From Zonotrichia leucophrys gambelii (Eukaryota; Chordata; Aves; Passeriformes; Passerellidae): a stretch of 64,000 nt of DNA. Both the position numbers and the translations under genes were made by a program. The notes under the pieces are model-generated. The model was not told where the DNA came from. It did not search any database and saw nothing but the letters and a program-made list of their open reading frames with translations. This document shows positions 1 to 11,300 of this stretch, piece by piece. Numbering within the stretch: the first letter of the stretch is position 1; the number at the start of each line of letters is the position of its first letter. The stretch spans positions 25,441,357-25,505,356 of the forward strand of contig NC_088178.1 in the NCBI RefSeq assembly GCF_028769735.1, given 5' to 3'.

Positions 1-3000
1 AAAAGGAAAAAAAAAAAGGTTTCTTTACTGCCCCAGGTCCCAAAACTGGGTATCTGGCTGTGCCTGGCTGATTTGGCCTAGTTTTTTCTTTTGCTACTTG
101 AATTCAATGGCCCAGTGTATGTGATGCCCTGAAAGGAACACTCCACCCTTCTCCAGGAAAAATTCTCCAAGGGCAGGGAACAGTTTATTAAGTCCTTTTC
201 CACAAAAGCACAGTAATGTCACCAAACCCACTCAGTCATGCAGGAGATCTGCATCAAAGAAGAATAATAGAGACATAATATCCTTTGGGCTGAGCAGAGA
301 GCTGGGAGAGGATTGTGCATTTGGGGGTGAACGATACCATCAATGCTACCAACAAGAGCATTTTATATTTGGGCAACTTAATAGGAAATGAGGGCAGAAC
401 TGACCAGCACTGAGAGATCAGCACACACAGCAGCAGCACACAGAGTGCCTGGGACCATGGAAAATACCCATTAAAAATATAACTGTCAAGTTTGGATACA
501 TCTTCCTGAAGCACTCATGACATGTACTTCAAAATAAGAAAGAAGTGCCTGAACTGGTGCTGTATTTCAAACCAGCATTCAGGGTTTGATTTTATATTCC
601 TCTTCCATTTTAAAATCTATTTCCAGAACTGCTGCTTATTAAACCTGCCCTATTAAATCATTCCCCTATTAAATGCAGTATGAATTAGGTTTCCCAGTCT
701 CTTTTACTTCCTCTTAACATCCTACACTCTAACACCCTGTACCTTTCTGTACAATAATTTCTGCTCTTAACCAGGAGAATGTCACATATCTGAAAAAGAA
801 ATAAGTGGTGAGTTTATGCTCTCTGCATTCCTCGATCTCATTATATATACAATGTCCTAAGGCAAGAGTTTGCCAGCTCAGATTTTCACTTGCTCTATCC
901 CTTTGTGTTCCCATCACTGTTACTGACTCTTAGCATTTGTTTTTATTTTTCTCTTGAGATTTTAATTTTCTTTTGCCTAAGTCACTGATTAAATAACCTA
1001 AATTCTTCAGAGGGAAATTTAAAATTTCCTGCTTGTATAAAAACCAGAATGATTCAGTACCTGTGCTGGAACATCATTAGGTGCATAACATACATTTTGC
1101 TGGAGGTCTCTGGTAGCTCAGTCAGAAAAATGACTCCCCTTCCCCCTCTCTCAGCTCCAAGAAGCTGGGTAAGGAAAAGGTGAGGAATCTTTCCATCCTC
1201 ATAAGCAGAGCCTGTGAATATCAGCAGTGGCTGCACCACAGCCCCAGGGCATCACCAAGCCATGCTGGGCTGCTTTTGGTGGCAGTAATGAAAAACAGGG
1301 CCAGGACTCTGCATATGGTGGGCTCTCTAGTGTAGAGTACATGTGAGCTACCAAAAATCTTCTGCCAGTGACCTGTCTTGCAGAAAAATGAAGAAATATA
1401 ACCAGCTTCTTATTTACAATGAGCCATTTCAAAACAATAGCCTGGGTAACCATCTCCTCTGAAATGAATCAAACTAATCAACCTTCACCTAGAACCAGAA
1501 CCCACAACAGGGCTGAGGATTCAATGGGACTCATGAGATGCCCTTATAGCCACCACTCCCAGACACATTCAGTAATAATTGCATGAACAGCAGAAAAGTG
1601 CAGACATCACAGGTCCAGCAGAAATCAGGCCAGCTGTGATGCCATCTCACCAATCCAACAGGACACAGGTCATGCTGTCCTGAGCACCTGGGAATGGCTA
1701 ATGTCCCTACAGAGCATAGTTAGGTACAAAGCTGAGAACTTCAGTGATTGGGGAAACAGAAAAACCAAAGTACAATGTTGGTTCTGTAAAAAAAAAAACA
1801 AAACCAAAAAAAGCCCTCCAAAAACCAAACCAAACCCCAGAAACTTACCTTCAGCCAAGCATAAGAAACAACAACTCTAACTACCAATAAGAGAGCACAA
1901 ACTGTATTTAAAAACACACCACAAAAGCATTCAGAAAATAAAAAGCCATTTAGCAGGTGGCTAGGTGCTGAGAGGAACAGCCTTGTTTTCACCACATTCT
2001 AAGCTGGAAGTACTCCTAAAATGCAACAGTCAGCATTATTAATTCTCTTAAACTCCCTGGATTGACTGGACTGTGGACAATGTCCCAGTGCTGCATTAAC
2101 TGAGGAATAACCCCAGATCCTGGCAGAGGTGCTGGCAATTATGGGCCTGTCTGAGAGCCATTGATTTTATAAAGCAGTTTGATCTCAACAGAGGTGAGAA
2201 ATCTCTTCTTTCCCAACCTGCCCCTTCCCTAGGGAAGCTCTGCAGGGCAGGCCCCTCCACAGGGCTGTGCTGCATTTCTAAGCAGGAAAATGAGACAATC
2301 ACAGGCCCTGCAGTCACCCCTTGACACAGGAAGAAAGTCCAGCCTTGATTCCATCAGGGGGAAAGAAAATGGGACTGGAGAGAAGTATCATACAGGAATG
2401 CCCATCTATACATTCTGCCTGTCACTACATTTTCTGTCACTACAGCCTCATCTTAAATAACATTTACAAAGATGAAGAGTCAGGCTTTTTACAGTAATGG
2501 GCCAAATGACAAGGAAATACCAACGTTCTTTAATAGAACAAGAACAAACTTCTTCCTGTGTTGCAGGAAGATGTTTCATGGGTTATCTATTTTTCTGAAC
2601 TGAAGAACCACCAGAGAAACACAGACTTGGGTCTCTTAGAAAGTTTCAAGTAGGAGGAAAAAAATATTTTAAAAAACCCACAAAAATCTGAACAAATTCC
2701 TTTTCTCTGAGGACAGCAGTCCCGTATGGTAACAATCTGAGGCTCAGGTCAAGTTTCTTTTGTGATACTTAGGATTTAAGGCTGATTTCCCCAGAGGATG
2801 AAATAAGTGGGGGGAAAATGAAAGGTGAAATGGGTAGAAAAGGGATGGAAGATGATTAACAGAAACCATCAGGGATCTCAGTGCTGCCTGGCCTATCCAC
2901 AGCTTGTGCTGTGGCCTCTGACACGAGATTTGCAGGCAGAGACTGCAGCAAATGAAGCTGCTTAGTTATTCAGCCCCCCTCCAGACAATCAGGTAGTGGA

Positions 3001-4100
3001 AGTAGCATTAATGAGGCAGCTTTTAACTAAGGAGGATGCAGGGTGAAAGACCAAGCAATACAGTACATAAATATGTTAATGTACTTATTGAGGTAATTTT
3101 TTCTGTAGCCTGTATGCGGCTGCAAAAATGATTCAATTCATTTTATGCAAGAGAAGTGCATTCATCTCCCTTAATTAGGGAGAAAGTGGGACTGGTACTA
3201 GGATTAAAAATAAAAGTATGGTTGATTTTGAAGTCCTCTATGTACCCCATTCTGGCAAGATCTGATAAAATACTTCCTCCAACACTGCTTCTGACTCATG
3301 GGAATATTTGTGAAGTACATGACTGGAAATTCAATAGAATGGCCTGTACTAGTTTCTTGCTCTGGCAAGAACAGATCTGCAGATATAAGTAAGAACAAAA
3401 ATATTAGTCTACATATTAGTATTTTCATTAAAATATCCCTGGGATTCCCTTCAACTCAATATGAGACAACTCTTCACAGCTCTAGAACAATGGAGCACAA
3501 ATGGGCCTCCTCAAAAGGCCATTATAAAATGCACTACATGAAAATCAAGAATATTTTTTTACTTACTGGGTTTTTAAAGGGTGTTACCTGCAGTAACACT
3601 TACTCTTAGCTTTAGTTATTTTACATTCCTCATCTTTCATCTGCTGCATTTTTCATTTTTTCTCAGAGGAAAAATAAAAAATGAAGATTGAGCAATGCAG
3701 TTACATTGCAAAATAACAGAAGTGCTGTCTGCAGTGATGATAAATCCCAATATGTTACCATGCAAAACACCAAATCTGAGTTTCCAAAAAGCCTGATCCC
3801 AGGTGAGTGTGACACTTCTCCACTGCTGCTGATCATGAGCCTGACAAACAGCTCAAGATGTTTACAATTCCCTTGCAGACAGAAATCCAGACTAGACAGC
3901 ACTGCCTGTATCACAGTCTGGAAAACAGGTACATTTGAAAGTTTGTAAACTGTGTGATTTGAATGACCTGAATATTTTGTGTCTGTAAATTCTGTTCCAG
4001 CACAAGCATAAACTGACAGATCATCCTGCAAGTGCTGGGAATAACAGCTTAGTTTCTCTGTGCTGTGATGGCAGAACATGTCTGGAAACACCACTGTGAG
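1..4100 (-). other. LRP8: Intron 3 of LRP8 (partial), no further exon seen
   Basis: Sequence downstream of the LDLa exon in the direction of LRP8 transcription. I looked for the next cysteine-rich LDLa exon on the minus strand and found none, so it should lie beyond base 1. Contents: an A-run (1788-1798) followed by an A/C-rich low-complexity stretch to about 1842, and otherwise unique sequence. Bases 2920-3180 are AT-rich and non-repetitive and look like a candidate conserved non-coding element. Small reading frames on both strands have no recognisable domain. Confidence 0.75.
1788..1842 (+). repeat. A-rich low-complexity stretch
   Basis: Eleven A residues are followed by A/C-rich sequence with repeated 'aaaacc' and 'caaacc' motifs. 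It may be a decayed poly(A) tail, but no element body is recognised. Confidence 0.7.
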
Positions 4101-4108
4101 CTACTCAC
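4101..4108 (-). other. LRP8: 5' splice site (donor) of the LRP8 LDLa exon
   Basis: On the minus strand the exon's last cysteine codon and a single A are followed by GTGAGTAG, a near-consensus donor. The exon therefore ends at base 4109 in phase 1, as expected for LDLa exons in this receptor family. Confidence 0.9.
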
Positions 4109-4231
4109 TGCATGCTGCCTCTGATTCATCCGACCCGTCGGGACACTCTTCCTCCCCATCACATTTCCACCTGGCTGGGATGCAGTGCCCATTGTCACAA
4201 GTGAAATCTGACTCAGCACAAGTTTTCTTTG
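4109..4231 (-). CDS. LRP8: LRP8 (ApoER2) internal exon encoding LDL-receptor class A repeat 2
   Basis: Read on the minus strand, this 123-bp exon encodes 41 residues, with a codon split at each end (2 nt at the start, 1 nt at the end; phase 1 both sides). It is one complete LDLa module. Cysteines fall at exon residues 5, 12, 17, 24, 30 and 41, FTCDNGHC precedes the core, WKCDGEEEC forms the core and PDGSDE forms the calcium-binding acidic tail. The leading residues KKTCAESDF and the phrase [15 protein letters not shown] match my memory of the second LDLa repeat of vertebrate LRP8. VLDLR has a different core (CDGDPDCEDGSDES), so LRP8 is preferred. LRP8 is a type I membrane receptor for Reelin and apoE-type ligands; this module lies in its extracellular ligand-binding domain. 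The position before C-D (W22) and residues D25, E29, D35 and E36 correspond to the usual calcium-ligand positions; E29 replaces the more common Asp, as I recall it also does in mammalian LRP8. The exon is intact and symmetric, so skipping it would keep frame. No other LRP8 exon is visible in the window. Confidence 0.95.
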
Positions 4232-4251
4232 CTGCAAGAAAAGAAGAAAGT
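4232..4251 (-). other. LRP8: 3' splice site (acceptor) of the LRP8 LDLa exon
   Basis: On the minus strand the bases just before the exon form a nearly pure pyrimidine tract (TTTCTTCTTTTCTTG) ending in CAG. This is a strong acceptor, and it places the exon start at base 4231. The first two exon bases (CA) complete a codon begun in the preceding exon; a C there gives the proline expected before KKTC in LRP8. Confidence 0.9.
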
Positions 4252-5142
4252 ACTTGGCATGAATACAAACAGTGCAGAACATCTCCACTGCACCCAACCC
4301 CACCAAGGATGATAAGGATTGCCCTGTGCTAAGAGGATTGATTTCACATTCAACATTGCTTCTTCATGACAGTCCCACATATCTCATAGATGGGTGTTTC
4401 TTCTCACTAGAACGCTTACCCCTCCATTATTTGATGAGGATTCCCCCTTCATGTCTTTTTCCAGCCATTCAAAAAACAGGGATGTTCCCTTTCAAGAAAA
4501 TTTTCTAAGGGTTTTACTATAAAAAGCTTCTGCCTTCATGGAACTGAAAGCATGCTGCATGATTTACAGACAGGCAAGACAAACAAGTATCACCTTTCGA
4601 GTACTATAATCTAAATAATAATGTTTCTATCTGAGCCATCTATTCATGGCTTGTTAGTACATCTGTCACCACAGCAGATGATCATAAAGCACTCCTTCAA
4701 ACACTAACATTCATTTCATTAAATGTCAACCACTCCACGCTCTTTGCTTTGCTTGCATTAATCTAGGGCTTGAAAAAGATGCAAGACATGAACTCAAGCA
4801 ATTAATTGGTCTATTCCTCTGTGCCAGCGGTGCAGCACCATGAGCTCTGCAATTCCAGTCAGCACCTTCCCACTGCGGCAGAAAGAGAAAATTCCACTTA
4901 AACTGGGCCCCTTCAGGCTGAGGCCTCGGTGTTGGTGTGGCACCTCTCACTCACTGCTTTGGCAGTGGTGACTTCAGTGCCTTTTCTGCTGAGTCCTGAG
5001 CCAGGGCTGGGGCTCAGTGTCAGCACACTGAAGTGAAATGCTCTCTGGCTAACTGGGATCTACCTTTGGTAGCCATCAATGGCACAGGAAGTGCTGCAGG
5101 GAGATTTGTCTCTTCCCCCTGCAAAGCTGCTCACAACCTAAT
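4252..5142 (-). other. LRP8: Start of the long LRP8 intron 2; no other feature seen
   Basis: Unique sequence immediately upstream of the LDLa exon with respect to LRP8 transcription. I see no repeat family, no exon with the LDLa pattern and no RNA gene here. Confidence 0.65.
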
Positions 5143-5385
5143 AGGATCACAGGAAAATTCAGGTAATGAAGGACCTCAGGAGGTCACCACGTCCAACCTC
5201 CTGCTCAAGACAGGCTCAGCTCTGAGGTCAGACCAGGCTGTTCTGTGTTTTATCCAGGCTGGTAGGAAAAAAACCCCAAGATGGAGCCAGCACAACCTCC
5301 CTGGGCAACTCATTCCATATCTTAGCTGCCCTCACATCACAGTGAGACCTGGGCTTGCCAAGCCATTCTCTCTTACAAGTCATGT
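5143..5385 (-). mobile_element. CR1 LINE 3' fragment, minus orientation, diverged
   Basis: The plus strand shows the reverse complement of a CR1 3' end. It begins with 'gatcacaggaaaattcagg', then 'ggacctcaggaggtcaccac' and 'gtccaacctcctgctcaaga', and continues with 'ctccctgggcaactcattcc' and 'gctgccctcacatcac'. These blocks follow the CR1 order in reverse. The terminal tail is degraded and the distal edge near 5385 is uncertain. The copy is 5'-truncated, as CR1 copies usually are. It lies in the same orientation as LRP8 transcription. Confidence 0.75.
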
Positions 5386-8300
5386 GCACACACATTGCTA
5401 CATCAATACTTCCTCCAGCAAACATTTTCAAAGCATTAAGCACAACAAATAAGCCTCTGGGGTTTGATCTTTTACTTTCCTTTCTTGTTTTCCTACATGA
5501 GCTGCTGTCAGGAAGGGAGTCATGTTAAATATCACTCTCGTGCCCACACAGGAAACATGGAGCATTTCTGTGTGAGATGCTGGAGAGACTTCCATGGCTG
5601 AAATAAAGCACTCATTTTCTAACACACAAAACATGCAGCTTCCCTGAGCAGACACCCAGCAGGAAAACACTGCAAAGCACCACTAAGCAGCTGTGCAATC
5701 TCTCAGGATGCACTTTTCAAAGAGAACATACATTTACTCCCCTTCTGCTGCTAAATGAACCAGCTTCTGGAGAATGAGGGAGGGGAAAATGGACAACTTT
5801 CAATTTTCTCTTCAGCCATTCAGAAACATATTATGGACTAATATAGGACAGAAAAACCATTTCCATAAAAACCAGGAGTTTTACAAGACACCAGTCATAC
5901 TAAGGATAGGCTCATCCAAAGACATTGTACATCTGTTATCAGAGGGAAAAGACTTTCTCCTGAATAACTCCTTTCAGAAATCCAAAGCTTGTGAAACTGG
6001 CTATTGCACATCACTGCTGGGGTATTTAAGGCAAGTTGTAATGAATCTGGTGTATTTAATGGCCAGAAATGCTGACACTGATAGGATACCCATGCACAGC
6101 TGAAGTGAGAGCACTCTCCTGCTGGCTGGGAAGCTCACTGGGTAAAATGTTATATCTGCTCTTAGGGGAAGGTTGTGGCATCTAGAAATGAAACCAGCAC
6201 AGCTCCGTCCAGAAAGGAGAGACCAGTGTAATACTGGAGACATTAGAAACTCAATTTTTAAAATGTGCTCCCTCCCTTCAGCAGAATGAAGCTGGCCACA
6301 ACCACCCAGCAGCAGTGGCCAAGTCCAGAAGTGTCACCGTGTCCCCATGCCCTCCTGAAGGTCCAACAGTCCCATGACAAAAATCAGCAGGATAGAAAAG
6401 TGTTTGGTTTTTGTTTGAATTTAAATTGTCTAATCTCTTCAAGGAACAGGATTAAGAGAGGCGGAGCTCAAATCTTTTCTACAATTCTTATTTTTACTTC
6501 TGCTGTTTAATTTTTTCTTTTTATTAATTATATTTTAAATATTATATTTTATTTGCAATTATTTTTTATTACTATTACTTTCCACCATGGGGTGAGAGCT
6601 CTGCAGACTGTCTCAATTCAAATAAATCCAATTTCTGTTGCAAACAGCAACCCAGATTATTCAAACTGCAAGAATATTGAAGCACTGTCTCATTTCTCAC
6701 CTCTAATACAAGACTGGAATGACTTTATTTCCAACCAGATTTACCTTCTGGCGCTCAATCCTCATGTCTCTGGGATCACAATGCAGGCAGGGAGCAGTTA
6801 ATTAAAATATCAGCTCTCTGCTTTTCCCTTCCTTTTTCTTTTTGAAGTTTGATAACCCTTTTTATTAATCTCCCATGTTATACACCTTCATTCTATCAAT
6901 AATTCATTCAGACTCAGACCATAAATTGCCAGCGGTGCATTAAAATGTAAAATAAATAAATACATCCCTTTTAGACAATGGGGAGGACAGGAGTTCATTT
7001 TACAGCTTCACCTGGCTCAGAAATAGTCAAGCAGAATTAATTGTCCCCCTGAGATGCATTTCCTTTGCCGTAAGCAGCGCAGGCAGCCCTGCTCACGTCT
7101 CCTCCAGATGAACACAAACAAACAGGAGCGAGCAGCCCCAGCACCCCCGAGCCTCTGCTCCTGGGGGGCAGACCATGGCTGGAAGGAGAAGAGAGAGGCT
7201 CCAAAGCCTTTCATCCCCTGCCCTGCCCGGTGCACAGGGACCCCACAGAGCCTGCCTGCCCCTCCTTGGGCTCCTGCTCCATTTGCTTCAGTTCCTGCTC
7301 TTCCTTTCCCACGTGTGCAGGGGGACAGATCTGGCACAGCTCCACGGGCTCCTGTGTGAGCACGGCTCAGCTCCCACAGGGAATGGGCCCTGCCTTGGGC
7401 AGCTCTCCAAAGGAGCCCTTAGTTAGAACCAGCCATTCCTGCTTCTCTCCTCCCAGCAAGGAAGGCAAGGGAAGAGGGAAAGGTGGCTTCAATTTTACCC
7501 AGCAGTGACAGAAAAATACCCTAACACGCTGAATTTTAAATAAAACTGCATCAAACCCAACATGGCCCCTCATTTTCCAAAACGTCCTTTTCCGTTCCAT
7601 TACTCACATCTCTCATCCTGACCTGCAAGCAAGGATTCAGGGGTCATCCCTGCAGCAAATTAAAAGCAGAGAACCCAGAGAGAGTGGTGTAGAACATGAA
7701 CATTTACTGAGTGATTTCATAAAAAAGCAGTGACTGGGACATGTTTAATTAGATTGGAGGGAATAAATATACACTGAAAGGAACAAGCCTTGTAGTGGCT
7801 AGGAGCAGGGACTGGATGACATAAATGTGGCTTCCAATTTTCAAAAATACATCTGAAAGATCAAGTCCCTGACCCTTACCTGAGCAAGGTATCTGAATCT
7901 AATGGAAAAGTCCAGAACTTATTTCTTTTTCCTCTTTCTGATAAAAGCCAACATCCTCCCACTGCCCTCAGTCACTTCATTTAACCTCACTTAACTTTTG
8001 CCTCAGTTTTAGAGGCTTTACAAGGCAGGTACATCTTTCCAGTTACTGCTTATAAGACACCAGGCCCTCCATGGTTCAATTTGCAATTCACACCCTGTTT
8101 ATTCCTATTTTGCACATCTTTAATATTAAGCAATACTTAACTCTAAAATAGTTTCATTTCTTGCTACTCCTGATTTCTCCAAACCAGCAGCTGAAAAGCA
8201 GAATGAACACATTTCCTCTTTTATCAACAGTTCAATGCAGCAGTAATGTAAAAGCAGAGAAAAAAAGCATATTTTCTTACTACAATGTGCCTGTAAAGGA

Positions 8301-11300
8301 CACTTGAAAATGAGGATTTGTTTGTTTCTGTGTGAGACAAGGAAACCTACATAGTTCTAACATCTAAACACAGGATTTTTAGACAAAAGGGTTTTGTTCA
8401 AACTCTGGGTTGTGTATCCAGACAGAAAACCAAGCCAGTGAGAGCATCGTGGAGTTAACCCACAAAGACCCTGCACACCCTGCCCTCTCCCCATTTCCTC
8501 CCCTCAGTAACTCTTGGCCAGCTTCCACCAGTTCTAAAAGAGAGGAAAGATGTGGAAAATAAGTTTATTCCCAAGTTTCATAAAATTGGGAGCTGAATAG
8601 AGAACAGTCAAAGTCATAGCTTCACAGAAGGACATAAGGGCAGAAAGCGGCCACAGGGCTGATCTGCTCTGGCCAGTCAGACCCTGCATCTCATCCCAAG
8701 GTGGGTTTATGGCAGAGGGAAGGTGGCAATTAGGGATTAAAAACCCCAGACACCAAACTCATTGCAAACTGGTTTAATTTGTTCCACTACCCTCATTCCT
8801 TTACGTAGATCCTGCTCCTATTTTAATTTCTCCATCAACACCAGACTTCCCACCAAACTGTGTATCTGTTCTCATTTGCAGCCAATATTCAGTCTTCTAG
8901 CAGAAAACAGTTTCACCCAAGCTGCTGTAAAAATGTAACAAAATACAGTAAAAAACCATACAATGAAAGTTTTGCTGTGGTCCTTCTGCAGCAATAAAAT
9001 AGGATGTGAAAATGGGAGATGATGGTAGGCCAGAGACACTGAAATTCAGAAAACAGGGTTTCATTTCCTGCTGGGGAACTTCAGTGGCAGCTTTGATCAG
9101 TGGTTTATCAGAGCCCTGACCAGGCTCCATATGAGAAGAAGAGCAGCAGCATTGCAGGAGTTGAGGAGTTTAAGCACAGCCCATCACAGCACTCTGCCCT
9201 GAGAGGTGCCAAGCCCCTCAGGGTAATGGGACAGGAGCCAGCTCCTCCCAGAACAAAGCACATCATTATTGTGGGTCACTCTGCACCTCCTCAGGACCTC
9301 CACCAACCCAGGCTCACAGGGAGCCAAACACACCCCAGCTCTATCACTGCCTTGGCCCAGGAGGTTTTCTGCTCCCCTGATAAAGGTGAGGGCTGTGCTC
9401 AAGATTCAGCTTGAGAAAGCTTCTGGGCTACACAGAACTCAACTGCAAACAGTTGTTTTCAGTTTAGAACCTCAGTCAGCTCCTGAATCACAAACAGCCA
9501 CCAGGACATTGCAAATGCCACTCCCAAACAGACATTCCCAGAAACAGAAGAAAACAATTAACAAAAATTTAATTCAAAGTTATGCTCACCACAAACTTGA
9601 TACATACTCCCAAACTCAGAAAACACTTGGAGGAGGAGACTGAGCCTTAACCACAGACTTTGACAGCATCCCTGCCCTTCAAAAAGAATCTGTGCTATTG
9701 ATCCCCAATCCTTTGATCAGGTTTTGTACCCCAAGGATGTCTTAGCTGTCCTTACGGTGATCTGAAAATCCCAACTTACATCTGCAGCCCGAGTCCTCCC
9801 AGCTGCTGCTGTTATTTTGCAAAGGAGGAAATGTCCCAGGGAATGTGGACAACCCGCCCTGGAGTGGTTTCCTGCTCCCAGCAGGTGCTGCACTCCCTGC
9901 TTTAGGCATCCAAACACCTTGTGCTGGGAGCCTGACCCCTCACAGCACCTCTGCCAAATCCTGGCATGGGAATCCCAGCAATGTGCTGGTCTGCAGCTAT
10001 AAAATGGCAACACAGAAGATTCCAGAGTCGAAATATCAGGAAATCCTAGTGGATGTGGATCGTCAAGTCCTTTAAATTTCATACAGCTAAGGACACCTTG
10101 AAGTAATGAAAGGGAATATTTAACCATTCTCTGAATTGGGCCACTTCTTTTGACTCTGCCATCTCAGCAGGCAATTACTTTTATAAAGCAAGATTAATCA
10201 GATCCCCTCAAAGAGCAGTGCTCGGGCACAGACCATGGTCCCTTTGATACTCCACATGAAACACATTCTAAAGAAACTTCTCCCCAAGACCCCCTGAAAC
10301 AGCCCCAGAAAACAATGCCCCATTGACAGAAGCCCAGTCAGAGGCTCTGGGGCAGCCTGAAGCTGCTGCTCAAGGAACCAAAACATGCAGCTCAGATCAA
10401 TCAAATCAAACCAATGACTTGAAAAGAAGAAAAAGAGATGTCACCTGTGATTTTTCATTAGTATCAAAGGTACCCACTTTTGAGTATTTAAAATGGTAAT
10501 AAGTATAAGCCTCCTATTTAGAATTATTTAAATCCGTTTTCACGTTTAATATTGAATTTAATGTAAGGGAAATGGCAGAACCTAATTGAAACCTATGGAA
10601 AGCAGAATGCTGAAACAACATACTGTTCTCATGTATGAAATTAAAGTGACTTTAACTTACAAATACAGGCCCTTCTTCCTAAATTTACTCACATAAATCA
10701 GGTAAAACTGAACAATATTTTTTCCACAACCTGTCCTCAGGTTGCTGTTGTCATTTCAGTCTTTAAGAAGGGGCTGTATGCTCAAAGGTTGCTCTATTTT
10801 TTACCAAACATATACATTGGTCTAATGACTTCTCCCTACAAACCATGTTTCACCAATAGCAAAAGCAGGATTTCTCTTCTTCCCAGAAGAGAAATCAAAG
10901 ACAAAATTCCATTTGGACTGGTGTGCTCCTTGGAGGGCATCAGAGGTCTGTCAAACATACTTGTTTGGTATTCAGGACAACTTCTCCTTGCAAGTTTGAA
11001 GGCTTAGCTGGGGCTCTGGGGCTTTGTCCTGGGGAGCTTCGCAGCTGGGAACAGCCCAGGCAGAAAGCTCAAGTGCTGCCTCACTCCCTTCAGAGGAACA
11101 TGCCCCACACTCCTTCAGGCAAGGCTCCCTCCAACATCTGCTCCCTCCATTTTTTTAAAATCCACTCATAAATCATAAGTCATTTTTTAAGCTCTACAAA
11201 CCCAGGTTTTCTGACAACTTCCTCATTTTTATTCTCCAGGAACCTCCATCACCTCAATGTTCAAATCTCTGTAATTTCAGAAACAACAAATACTTCCACA

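Noticed and set aside
4109..4231. Assignment of the LDLa exon to VLDLR or another LDL-receptor relative
   Set aside because: The core [15 protein letters not shown] and CDNGHC fit LRP8. As I recall VLDLR, it has CNNGQC and a different acidic core.
7050..7400. CpG island or promoter at the GC-rich patch
   Set aside because: GC-rich, but only a handful of CpG dinucleotides by eye; no TATA or initiator arrangement and no adjoining exon.
8611..8710. Possible degraded minus-strand CR1 ('agcttcacagaaggacataa...')
   Set aside because: Only a vague resemblance to the CR1 tail. The central 'tccaacc' and 'ctgggcaacct' blocks are missing.
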